Origin: Lewinellaceae bacterium
GTDB taxonomy: Bacteria; Bacteroidota; Bacteroidia; Chitinophagales; Saprospiraceae
Reading direction: 5' to 3'
NCBI GenBank assembly: GCA_020636275.1
Contig: JACJYD010000001.1
Location: 992,001-1,056,000 of the forward strand
DNA length: 64,000 nt
The notes below the pieces were generated by a model. That model was not told the DNA's origin and did no database searches. It was given only the letters and a program-made list of their open reading frames with translations. Both the position numbers and the translations under genes were made by a program. The stretch's first letter is position 1; each line of letters begins with the position of its first letter. This document shows, piece by piece, positions 7,740 to 14,572 of the stretch.

Positions 7740-8120
7740 CTAAGCCTCCATGACTACAGGATCGATCAGTTTCAGGATATCGGTGGCATTCAGGCAGAGG
7801 ATAGCCCTTTTGCCGCGAATGGCGATAGGCGCCTTGAGCAGGTCGGGGTTGTTCTGGATCACTTTGAGCCAACAAGCTTCGTCAAATTCACATCCACGGA
7901 TGTGTTGCTGGTAGTAGGGGTGTGCTTTGTTCAGCAACTCCTTGGGGGGCATCCCCAGGGCCTGGAGGATCTGCTGCCAACTGGTCTCGGTAGAGGGCGC
8001 CTGTTCGAAGGAATAGGCCCTTACATACCTGGAAAGCGACTGTGCGTAGGCCACCGTACGGCGGTGTGCACTGGATTCCGGGTTGTAATAGATCAATAAC
8101 TCTCGCTGATTTGTCTTCAT
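7740..8120 (-). CDS. ArsC/Spx-like thioredoxin-fold protein lacking the catalytic cysteine
   Basis: Resembles the ArsC/Spx family: an N-terminal beta strand and loop LLIYYNPESSAHRRTVAYA, a middle helical part (ILQALGMPPKELLNK), then LLKAPIAIRGKRAILC with the family's cis-Pro-like region. In ArsC and Spx the first loop carries a catalytic Cys (CX5R or CXXC); here the loop is NPESSAHRRT, so Ser replaces Cys. It is probably not an arsenate reductase and may have a binding or regulatory role. Length (126 residues) is normal. A possible -7 box is at 8137-8144. Confidence 0.75.
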   Translation of the reverse strand: MKTNQRELLIYYNPESSAHRRTVAYAQSLSRYVRAYSFEQAPSTETSWQQILQALGMPPKELLNKAHPYYQQHIRGCEFDEACWLKVIQNNPDLLKAPIAIRGKRAILCLNATDILKLIDPVVMEA

Positions 8121-8274
8121 ATGTATTGTATTTTATCAAAAATATAAAATATTTCCCCGTAATTCCTAATTTTTGTGGAACATATTTGCAGTCAATTTGC
8201 CATATAGCAAAATTTGTTTAATATATATTTCCAGCCTTTCCCCCTTTGTTTTTTACAATGATATACTGTAGAAA

Positions 8275-8308
8275 AAGTGATTTGACGGCCGGGGCCGTCA
8301 AATCACTT
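8275..8308. repeat. perfect 16-bp stem-loop, first of a tandem pair
   Basis: AAGTGATTTGACGGCC (8275-8290) is followed by GG and then its exact reverse complement (8293-8308). It directly abuts the next stem-loop at 8309. Confidence 0.9.
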
Positions 8309-8341
8309 GGGATTATTGCGGCCGACGGCTGCAATAATCCC
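8309..8341. repeat. 15-bp stem-loop, second of a tandem pair
   Basis: GGGATTATTGCGGCC (8309-8323), loop GAC, then GGCTGCAATAATCCC (8327-8341), with one G-T pair. Sequence is unrelated to the first stem except the shared GGCC core near the loop. It lies 70 bp before the GHMP kinase start and no T-tract directly follows. Confidence 0.9.
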
Positions 8342-8411
8342 AAACTACTTCGCTTTGAGTATATAGAGTTTTTTTTAATTTTAAGCCGCCTTTTCAGAAA
8401 AAATATAGCGC

Positions 8412-9317
8412 ATGGAATCCCGCAATTATCCGTCGAAAGTGCTGCTCTTTGGGGAGTACGTCATCATTCGGGGCTCCAGGGCGCTGGCCATTCCCTATCG
8501 CGATTTTGGGGGTCATTGGGCCTTTTCCCAGTCCGGTGCGGTGAGTCCCGGGCTGGAGCAGTTTTTGAGTTACCTGGAAAGTCAGCAACGCAGCGGGCAG
8601 CTGCTCACCACGCTGGCTCTCGACCGGTTTCAGGAGGACCTGTCCAACGGCTTGTACTTCGAATCCTCCATCCCGGTGGGGTATGGCCTGGGGAGTTCCG
8701 GAGCCCTGGTTGCGGCGGTGTATGAGACCTATTGCACCCGCAAGGAGACGCAATTACATTTGCTCAAACCCATTCTGGCCCAGATGGAGAGCTTTTTCCA
8801 CGGGTCGAGCTCGGGAGTGGATCCCCTGGTCTGTCTGCTCGATAAGCCTTTACTCCTGCGCGACCGGCAACGGGCAGAGGTAGTGGAGGTGCCGGAGCGG
8901 GATGAGGCCGGTAAGGGAGCCCTCTTTCTGATCGATACCGGGATCAGCCGGGAAACCGGCCCCCTGGTCCGCATATTCCTGAGCAAATGTGAAGACCTGA
9001 CCTTTGATGCTATGGTGGAGGAGGAATTGGGTGGCCTGGCCAATGCGGCGATCCAGGCGTTCCTGCGGGCCGACTGGCGGGTGCTGCAACCCGTGTTCGA
9101 CGCCATCAGTCAGTTTCAATGGAACTATTTTTTGGAAATGATCCCGGCGTCCTTCCGCGATGTGTGGGCAGCCGGACTGGATTCGCCGGCGTATAAGCTG
9201 AAATTGTGCGGCGCCGGCGGCGGCGGATTTATCCTCGGAATCACCCCCGATCTGGAGGCCGCTCGCGAGGCCTTGCACCCCCTGGGACTGCGGCTGGTGC
9301 ACCAATGGAAACAATGA
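8412..9317 (+). CDS. GHMP kinase, mevalonate kinase-like
   Basis: Cytoplasmic ATP-dependent kinase of a small metabolite. All three GHMP motifs are visible: KVLLFGEYVII near residue 10, the phosphate-binding PVGYGLGSSGALVAAVY near residue 90, and CGAGGGGFILGI near residue 265. The second motif most resembles mevalonate kinases of Bacteroidota, so the reaction is probably mevalonate to 5-phosphomevalonate for isoprenoid synthesis. No other mevalonate pathway gene is nearby, so the substrate remains an inference. Length 301 residues is normal. A tandem stem-loop pair lies upstream. Confidence 0.82.
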   Translation: MESRNYPSKVLLFGEYVIIRGSRALAIPYRDFGGHWAFSQSGAVSPGLEQFLSYLESQQRSGQLLTTLALDRFQEDLSNGLYFESSIPVGYGLGSSGALVAAVYETYCTRKETQLHLLKPILAQMESFFHGSSSGVDPLVCLLDKPLLLRDRQRAEVVEVPERDEAGKGALFLIDTGISRETGPLVRIFLSKCEDLTFDAMVEEELGGLANAAIQAFLRADWRVLQPVFDAISQFQWNYFLEMIPASFRDVWAAGLDSPAYKLKLCGAGGGGFILGITPDLEAAREALHPLGLRLVHQWKQ

Positions 9318-9323
9318 GAGACC

Positions 9324-9656
9324 TTACAGGTCATCCATGTGTTCTGCCGGGTGCCAGAACAGGCGGTCAAAATCCTGCACCCGGTTGTCGGTAACCTTCA
9401 CGCCTTCCTTTTCGAGCAGTTCCTGCATGCGGGTCGGCGTGGCGAAATGGAGGCGGCCGCTCAGCTCGCCCTTTCGGTTGACCACGCGGTGCGCAGGTAC
9501 GTCGCCAGCCGAAGCACACTGGTTCAATGCCCAGCCCACCATGCGTGCCGACCCCAGCGCCAGACTGTCGGCAATGGCTCCGTAGGTGGTCACCCGGCCT
9601 GGGGGAATCCGTCGGGTGATGGCATATACCCAATCGAAATAGTGCTCGTTTCCCAT
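9324..9656 (-). CDS. MGMT-family alkyltransferase-like protein (no acceptor cysteine)
   Basis: Small DNA-binding protein of the O6-alkylguanine-DNA alkyltransferase fold. The 110-residue form from ATG 9656 (MGNEHYFDWVYAITRRIPPG) contains the helix-turn-helix and the active-site segment, but the PCHRV of true methyltransferases reads PAHRVVN. It is therefore an alkyltransferase-like (ATL) protein: it should bind alkylated guanines and flag them for nucleotide excision repair rather than repair them. An upstream in-frame start at 9836 would add 60 residues that overlap the divergent gene and look non-coding. Confidence 0.9.
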   Translation of the reverse strand: MGNEHYFDWVYAITRRIPPGRVTTYGAIADSLALGSARMVGWALNQCASAGDVPAHRVVNRKGELSGRLHFATPTRMQELLEKEGVKVTDNRVQDFDRLFWHPAEHMDDL

Positions 9657-9717
9657 CCTTTTGTCAAATGGTTTGTACTTTTGCAAAGCTACCAAAAAGG
9701 GCTTAAACCCGACCTTT

Positions 9718-10368
9718 ATGTTAAAAACACTTGTAAAAGCGAGCGCAATAACCAATTTGACCGATGCCCGGTACTTCGCGGCCTGGGAGGCAAAATGGCT
9801 GGGATTCTGCCTGGATACCGATTCTCCCGATTTCATTCCCTTTGCTCAACTACAGGCCATCCGGGAGTGGGTGGATAGCGTGGAGCTGGTCGGAGAATTC
9901 GGCGGACAAGACTTGCCCTATATCATTCAAACCACTGAAGAACTCAAACTCGACGCCATTCAACTCTCCCGGAATATCCCGGTCGAGTGGTTGCCCGACC
10001 TTCCGAAAGTGCCCATCATCCAGGAAATTTCACCTTCTCATGATATTTCCTCCGATGAGTTGAGTGCGCAGCTCATGGCCTATGGCCCCTACGTATCTTA
10101 CTTCCTGCTGGATTTTACCCGCAACCGGCTGACCTGGGAAGAGATCCAGGAAGAAGGCGCCGCACTGCCGGTCGGCCTTCTCCGCTCCTTCTCTAACGAG
10201 TTTCCCATCCTCCTGTCGTTCGATTGGACGCCCGAAAACCTGGAGGAGATACTCTATCACGTCGCCCCTAGCGGGATTAGCCTTCGCGGAGGGCAAGAGG
10301 AAAAAGTCGGGGTTAAATCCTTCGATGAGATCGACCGGCTGTTTGAATTCCTGCAAGTAGAGGAGTAA
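9718..10368 (+). CDS. phosphoribosylanthranilate isomerase (TrpF)-like TIM barrel with altered active site
   Basis: The 216-residue protein has the layout of TrpF: an opening VKASAITNLTDARYFAAW that parallels VKICGIT-DA, an inner IQLSRN strand in place of VQLHG, and a final GISLRGGQEEKVGVKS in place of the phosphate-binding loop. The catalytic Cys of TrpF is absent. It probably does not run the tryptophan reaction, and no trp gene is adjacent. I start at ATG 9718; the TTG at 9661 would add 19 poor residues. It precedes recX by 2 bp and may be cotranscribed. Confidence 0.7.
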   Translation: MLKTLVKASAITNLTDARYFAAWEAKWLGFCLDTDSPDFIPFAQLQAIREWVDSVELVGEFGGQDLPYIIQTTEELKLDAIQLSRNIPVEWLPDLPKVPIIQEISPSHDISSDELSAQLMAYGPYVSYFLLDFTRNRLTWEEIQEEGAALPVGLLRSFSNEFPILLSFDWTPENLEEILYHVAPSGISLRGGQEEKVGVKSFDEIDRLFEFLQVEE

Positions 10369-10370
10369 GC

Positions 10371-10835
10371 GTGTCGAAATATCTTTCATACGAAGAGGCC
10401 TTGATCAAAGCCCAGCGATTTTGTGCCTACCAGGATCGATGCCACCAGGAAGTCCGCTTTAGGCTGGTGCAATGGGGCATTTACGGTGAGGACCTCGAAA
10501 ATATTCTGGCCGACCTGATCCAGGAGCGTTTCCTGGACGAGGAGCGATTCGCGCGCTCCTTTGCCCGCGGAAAATTTCGCATGAAACAATGGGGGCGGCA
10601 GCGCATCGTCCGGGAGCTCAAAAAGCGCGATATTTCCGATTATTGTATCCGGATGGCCCTGACGGAGATCGACGAGGGGGATTATCTCGATACCCTCCGG
10701 GATATTCTTTCCCGGAAAAAAGACCGACTGGATCCGGGCCTGACGGCCTTCGAACAAAACCAATCGCTCATCAAATACGCGCTCGGCAGAGGGTTTGAAC
10801 TGGAGTGGATCCGGCAGGTCCTGGATCGTTCCTAA
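10371..10835 (+). CDS. recX: regulatory protein RecX
   Basis: Binds RecA filaments and modulates recombination and the SOS response. The 154 residues fit three-helix RecX repeats: YEEALIKAQRFCAYQDRCHQ, then LIQERFLDEERFARSFARGK, then KKRDISDYCIRMALTEID. Start is GTG 10371, 2 bp after the preceding stop codon. Length is normal. recA is not in this window. Confidence 0.92.
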   Translation: MSKYLSYEEALIKAQRFCAYQDRCHQEVRFRLVQWGIYGEDLENILADLIQERFLDEERFARSFARGKFRMKQWGRQRIVRELKKRDISDYCIRMALTEIDEGDYLDTLRDILSRKKDRLDPGLTAFEQNQSLIKYALGRGFELEWIRQVLDRS

Positions 10836-10946
10836 ATAGTTTCTGCGGGAGAAGGCATCGCTCCTGGAGGTGGAAAAGCCCGCTGGGATCACTTCAGAGT
10901 CCTGACTTTTAAAAAAAAGTGTTTCTATTCTTAGGAACAGAAAGGT

Positions 10947-10954
10947 TATATTTG
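10947..10954 (+). promoter_or_regulatory. candidate -7 box for the double-glycine peptide gene
   Basis: TATATTTG fits TAnnTTTG. A TTTC at 10922-10925, 21 bases upstream, could be a weak -33 box. It lies 58 bp before the peptide start. Confidence 0.45.
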
Positions 10955-11012
10955 AAAAGTGGAAGTGCATTTTGTTGTTTCCGCGTCCAGAAAATGCTAA
11001 AAAAGGAATGAT

Positions 11013-11228
11013 ATGGCAAAGGAGAAAAAGACACTGAAGAAATTTGAGGCTGTTGCCCTTGCCGGGGAAAAAGCCCGTCAGATCAAAGGCGGATACCGGG
11101 ATGTCTCCTCTTTTCCGCGCACCGAGCCCGCACCGGGCTTTGTGGGATGGGGGGAGATCGAGATCCGTACACCGGTTTCCCAGTTTGCCGGACTCACCCC
11201 CGGCGCGCCGCCCACGAGCAGCCATTAA
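11013..11228 (+). CDS. small peptide with double-glycine-type leader (putative RiPP/bacteriocin-like precursor)
   Basis: A 71-residue peptide, preceded by a purine-rich AAAAAAGGAATGAT before the ATG. The lysine-rich N-terminus KTLKKFEAVALAGEKARQ and IKGG at residues 24-27 resemble leader peptides of Bacteroidota secreted peptides cut after Gly-Gly by ABC transporters with a C39 protease domain. The 44-residue core has no Cys, has nine Ser/Thr and is rich in Pro and Gly (ends LTPGAPPTSSH). No modification enzyme, transporter or second precursor is nearby, so it is an orphan. It stands in its own transcription unit and ends 6 bp from the converging gene. Coding status is likely; product type is an inference. 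Confidence 0.65.
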   Translation: MAKEKKTLKKFEAVALAGEKARQIKGGYRDVSSFPRTEPAPGFVGWGEIEIRTPVSQFAGLTPGAPPTSSH

Positions 11229-11233
11229 GGGGA

Positions 11234-12760
11234 TCAGCGGTACCTGGTCCGCACCACCTCTGCGAAAGGGAGCTGGCGGATCTTGCTTTCCACCCAGGCC
11301 TGGATGTCGAACAGATCGAGCATCGGGCGTTCGGCGGGGAGCGCATACAAGCTTTCCAGTTGTTTTTGCAACAACTGGAAAGCTTTTTTTTCTTCCCTTT
11401 TGTCTACTGCCCGGATGGCGGCTTTGATAAACTGCAACATTGCGCGCTCGTATTCGAACATGTGCTCCTCTTTTTTGAGAAATCGCTGGGTCGAACGGAC
11501 CAGCGATTCCAGCAGCAGCGAATTGCCCATCTCGAAGTGGATGATCAGGTTGAGGATGCGGGCCACGCTCTGCAGGTCTCTCCGTTCGATATTCCCCGAT
11601 AGCGCCAACCATTCGTTCAGGTAGGCCAGGGCTTGCTCGAAATCGCCCACCCCGAAGTAGATATAGAAATACTGGTAGTAAAACGTATTTTTTCGAAAGA
11701 GCTCCTCGCTGAACCGCTGCACTTCTTCCTGGTGTTCCTTCAGGGCTATAAGCCCCTCCTCAAAATCGCCCTGGGCGATGCAAAGACCGAACTGGTTCAT
11801 GTAGTATTGCCGGTGGATCTTCAGTTCATCATCGGGTGTGTTGGGACGCACCTGCCGGAATTTTTTCAGCACTTCCCGCAATTCGTCGATCCGGTGCATA
11901 TAGCCACAACTCAGTGCCATGTTGCTGAGTGCGGAGATGTATTCCGAAACATCCTCCCGCAGCAGGTCGGGCCGCTCCTCCATGAGCAGGATCAACTCGC
12001 GGTTGAGCTCGTAAAACTGAGGATAATCTTTCCGGGCATAACTGGCAACCGACAAGATCCGGTAGAAATAGATCCGGGCCTGGTGGGAGAGTGCCTGCTC
12101 GATGCGTTGCAGCTGCGGATGGTCCAGCAACTCCTCGATGAACCGGGTCTGTTCTTCCCGCCGCAGGGAAGCGTCCTTTCGGAGGCTGGTCAGGAGTTGG
12201 AGGAAAATGCTCCGGTAGGTAGCCAGATTGTCCAGCTGTTTTAAATATTCATGCTCCTCCCGCTCCAGGCGCGTCAGTTCGGCGTCGAGAAAAGCGATGT
12301 CGGTGCGCGCATAGGCGATCTGTTTTTCCCAGTTGACCACTTCCACCAGGGAGGTGAAGTGCTCGTACTGCCGGGCCAGTTTTCGGGCTTTTTCCAGCCA
12401 ATAAAGGGCATCTTCGTACCGCGAGCGCCGAAACAGGGCCCTGACGCCCAGCAGCGCGGATTTCAAACGGTAATCGACCGAGGTTTTTTCATCGTACGCC
12501 TGCAGGCTCTTCAACACCCATTCGAAGAGGTAGCTCTTCAACTCGGAGTATTTCCGGCTCTCGATCGGTTTCGAACCGTAGATGGCACGCTTCAACGCCT
12601 CCTCGTCAAACTCGGTTTGTTGCTCGATCGCCTCGAACAGGCGCAGGTATTTATTATCGCTCCCGTCCCGATCCCGGGCAAAAAGCTTGAAGTATCGCTT
12701 CTCACTGCCCGTCAACGAGTGAATGAGCCTGTATAGCCGGTCGGAAGGGGTCTTGGGCAT
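11234..12760 (-). CDS. helical-repeat protein, Saprospiraceae-type, paralogue of 2342-3775
   Basis: Function not recognised. 508 residues, cytoplasmic by absence of signal or membrane segments, helical throughout with Leu/Arg/Glu-rich amphipathic spacing like a TPR or HEAT-type solenoid. The N-terminus (LYRLIHSLTGSEKRYFKLFA, then NKYLRLFEAIEQQ) is built like that of the 477-residue protein at 2342. The segment encoding FQLLQKQLESLYA carries, on the opposite strand, a strong terminator-like stem-loop (11349-11390). A -7 box candidate TATCTTTG lies 20 bp upstream of the start. Confidence 0.8.
   Translation of the reverse strand: MPKTPSDRLYRLIHSLTGSEKRYFKLFARDRDGSDNKYLRLFEAIEQQTEFDEEALKRAIYGSKPIESRKYSELKSYLFEWVLKSLQAYDEKTSVDYRLKSALLGVRALFRRSRYEDALYWLEKARKLARQYEHFTSLVEVVNWEKQIAYARTDIAFLDAELTRLEREEHEYLKQLDNLATYRSIFLQLLTSLRKDASLRREEQTRFIEELLDHPQLQRIEQALSHQARIYFYRILSVASYARKDYPQFYELNRELILLMEERPDLLREDVSEYISALSNMALSCGYMHRIDELREVLKKFRQVRPNTPDDELKIHRQYYMNQFGLCIAQGDFEEGLIALKEHQEEVQRFSEELFRKNTFYYQYFYIYFGVGDFEQALAYLNEWLALSGNIERRDLQSVARILNLIIHFEMGNSLLLESLVRSTQRFLKKEEHMFEYERAMLQFIKAAIRAVDKREEKKAFQLLQKQLESLYALPAERPMLDLFDIQAWVESKIRQLPFAEVVRTRYR
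11349..11390 (+). terminator. terminator-like stem-loop inside antisense coding sequence
   Basis: AAGCTTTCCAGTTGTT (11349-11364), loop TTTGC, then its exact reverse complement (11370-11385), whose final TT continues into a run of T on the plus strand. It has the form of a Rho-independent terminator for plus-strand transcription and lies 121 bp past the stop of the peptide gene. It sits within the coding sequence of the minus-strand gene 11234-12760. Confidence 0.7.
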
Positions 12761-12780
12761 AGGAGGGATTTGTTTCTGCC

Positions 12781-12788
12781 CAAAGATA
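12781..12788 (-). promoter_or_regulatory. candidate -7 box for the 508-residue helical protein gene
   Basis: CAAAGATA on the plus strand reads TATCTTTG on the minus strand, a fit to TAnnTTTG, 20 bp before the start codon at 12760. No clear -33 box. Confidence 0.45.
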
Positions 12789-12879
12789 AGGGACTCCCTG
12801 CTATTTTTCAGGCTAACTTGCTAATTAGAAATCTGACTTATTTGTCGTTTCGTGCATAAAATAACGCCCTACCTGCCCC

Positions 12880-14481
12880 TCATAAAATACTGGAATCCAC
12901 ATACCCCTTCTTGTCCGGATAGTCGGTGGTGTAATGCAGTCCGCGGCTTTCACTGCGCATGCTGGCAGAGCGGGTAATGAGGTAGGCGATGGTGACGAGG
13001 TTGCGCAATTCGCAGAGTTGAGGGGAGATGGTGGTCGTGTTGTACAAGGCTTCGATCTCTTTGTAGAGCAGGTACAAGCGGTCGTTGGCGCGTTTGAGAC
13101 GCACGTTGGAGCGGACGATGCCGACGTAGTAACTCATCACGTCCTTTAGTTCCTTGAGGCTTTGGGTGATGAGGACCATCTCCTCGGGGTCGGTGGTGCC
13201 GCGGGCATCCCATTCAGGGATGTCGGTCTGAAGGTTCAACCGGTCGATCCGGGGCAGGATGTCCTCCACGATCCGGTGGGCAAAGACCAGGCCTTCCAGC
13301 AGGGAGTTGGAGGCCAGGCGGTTGGCGCCGTGCAGGCCGGTGCAGGTGCATTCGCCACAGGCGTAGAGCCGCTGGATGGACGTGCGTCCCATCTCATCCG
13401 TGCGTACGCCGCCGCACATGTAGTGACAGGCGGGGGTGACGGGGATGTAATCCTTCATGGGGTCGATGCCGATCGAGAGGCATTTGTTGTAAATATTGGG
13501 AAAATGATTCACAAATGCCTCCTTGTCGAGGTGGGTGCAATCGAGGTACATGCAATCCTCCCCGCGTTGTTTCATCTCCCGGTCGATGGCGCGGGCGACG
13601 ATATCGCGCGGAGCGAGCGACCCGCGGGGGTCGTATTTCTGCATGAATTCTTCCCCTTCGCGACTGCGCAGGATGCCGCCGAAACCGCGGACGGCTTCCG
13701 AAACCAGAAAGGAAGGATTCTCTCCGGCGGCGTTGTAGAGACTGGTAGGGTGAAACTGCACGAACTCCATGTTCTCTACCCTGCCCTTGGCCCGGTAAAC
13801 CATGGCGATGCCGTCGCCGGATGCGATGGTGGGGTTGGTCGTGCTTTTGTAAACCTGCCCGGCGCCACCGGTGGCCAATACGGTCGTTTTTGCCAAAATG
13901 GTATCGATCTGCCCCGTCCGTTTGTCGAGCACGTAAGCCCCGTAGCATTCGATGCCGGGCGTAACCCGGGTGATCGTATAGCCCTTGTGGTGCTGGGTGA
14001 TGAGATCGATGGCGAAAAAATGCTCATGAAAGGTTATGTTGGGGTGGCGATCCATTTCCTCCAGCAAGGTGCGTTGGATCTCCCAGCCGGTAATATCCTT
14101 GTAGTGGAGGATGCGATTTTCAGAATGGCCGCCCTCCCGCCCGAGGTCGTATTGGTCGGCTGCTTTTTTGTCAAAGCGGGCCCCCCAGGAGATGATCTCT
14201 TTGACCCGTTCCGGGCCTTCGTATACGACGATCTCCACAATTTCCCGGTTGCAGAGGCCATCGCCGGCATCGAGCGTATCTTCGATATGCTTTTGATAAG
14301 AATCCTGTTTCTTATCCCAAACCGCGGCTATGCCTCCCTGCGCCCAGGCGGTGTTGCTCTCGTTTTCATTGGTCTTCGTCAAAACGGTTATCTGGAGATC
14401 GGGCCGTGCTTTGGCCAGTTTGATAGCGGTGGTCAATCCGGCTACGCCGGCGCCAAGGATGAGGACATCGGTTTGTTGCAT
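12880..14481 (-). CDS. nadB: L-aspartate oxidase
   Basis: FAD enzyme that oxidises L-aspartate to iminoaspartate, the first step of de novo NAD synthesis. The 533-residue protein starts at ATG 14481 with the FAD-binding DVLILGAGVAGLTTAIKLA. Further flavoprotein motifs follow: NTAWAQGGIAAVW, TGGAGQVYKSTTNP, the active-site region HYMCGGVRTDEMGRTS, and GLHGANRLASNSLLEGLVFA. A C-terminal helical domain is present. A longer in-frame reading from 14637 would overlap the divergent glycosyltransferase start and is rejected. nadA and nadC are not in the window. Confidence 0.96.
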   Translation of the reverse strand: MQQTDVLILGAGVAGLTTAIKLAKARPDLQITVLTKTNENESNTAWAQGGIAAVWDKKQDSYQKHIEDTLDAGDGLCNREIVEIVVYEGPERVKEIISWGARFDKKAADQYDLGREGGHSENRILHYKDITGWEIQRTLLEEMDRHPNITFHEHFFAIDLITQHHKGYTITRVTPGIECYGAYVLDKRTGQIDTILAKTTVLATGGAGQVYKSTTNPTIASGDGIAMVYRAKGRVENMEFVQFHPTSLYNAAGENPSFLVSEAVRGFGGILRSREGEEFMQKYDPRGSLAPRDIVARAIDREMKQRGEDCMYLDCTHLDKEAFVNHFPNIYNKCLSIGIDPMKDYIPVTPACHYMCGGVRTDEMGRTSIQRLYACGECTCTGLHGANRLASNSLLEGLVFAHRIVEDILPRIDRLNLQTDIPEWDARGTTDPEEMVLITQSLKELKDVMSYYVGIVRSNVRLKRANDRLYLLYKEIEALYNTTTISPQLCELRNLVTIAYLITRSASMRSESRGLHYTTDYPDKKGYVDSSIL

Positions 14482-14505
14482 GAAAAAGAATTTTATCCAG
14501 AAAGG

Positions 14506-14513
14506 CAAAAGTA
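14506..14513 (-). promoter_or_regulatory. candidate -7 box for nadB
   Basis: Minus-strand TACTTTTG fits TAnnTTTG and lies 25 bp upstream of the nadB start. No clear -33 box was found. Confidence 0.4.
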
Positions 14514-14572
14514 CACTTTCTATAAGTATTTTCGAGCGGAAGAGGACCTTCTGCCCGCTTCCATTCGATATT

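Larger units (their letters stand above)
8121..8411. other. AT-rich intergenic region with two tandem stem-loops
   Basis: This 291-bp gap separates two divergent genes. The left half is very AT-rich (8131-8240) and contains CAAAAATA at 8137-8144, which reads TATTTTTG on the minus strand, a fit to the -7 box for the ArsC-like gene. The right half holds two adjacent stem-loops (8275-8341) and a T-run near 8370. No open reading frame with coding character is visible. Confidence 0.6.

Noticed and set aside
7740..8120. Arsenate reductase function
   Set aside because: The catalytic Cys is missing and there is no ars gene nearby.
10386..11612. Minus-strand open frame of 408 codons across recX and the peptide gene
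   Set aside because: It lies opposite recX and overlaps a clear minus-strand gene in another frame. Composition is Arg/Gly-rich, as in shadow frames.
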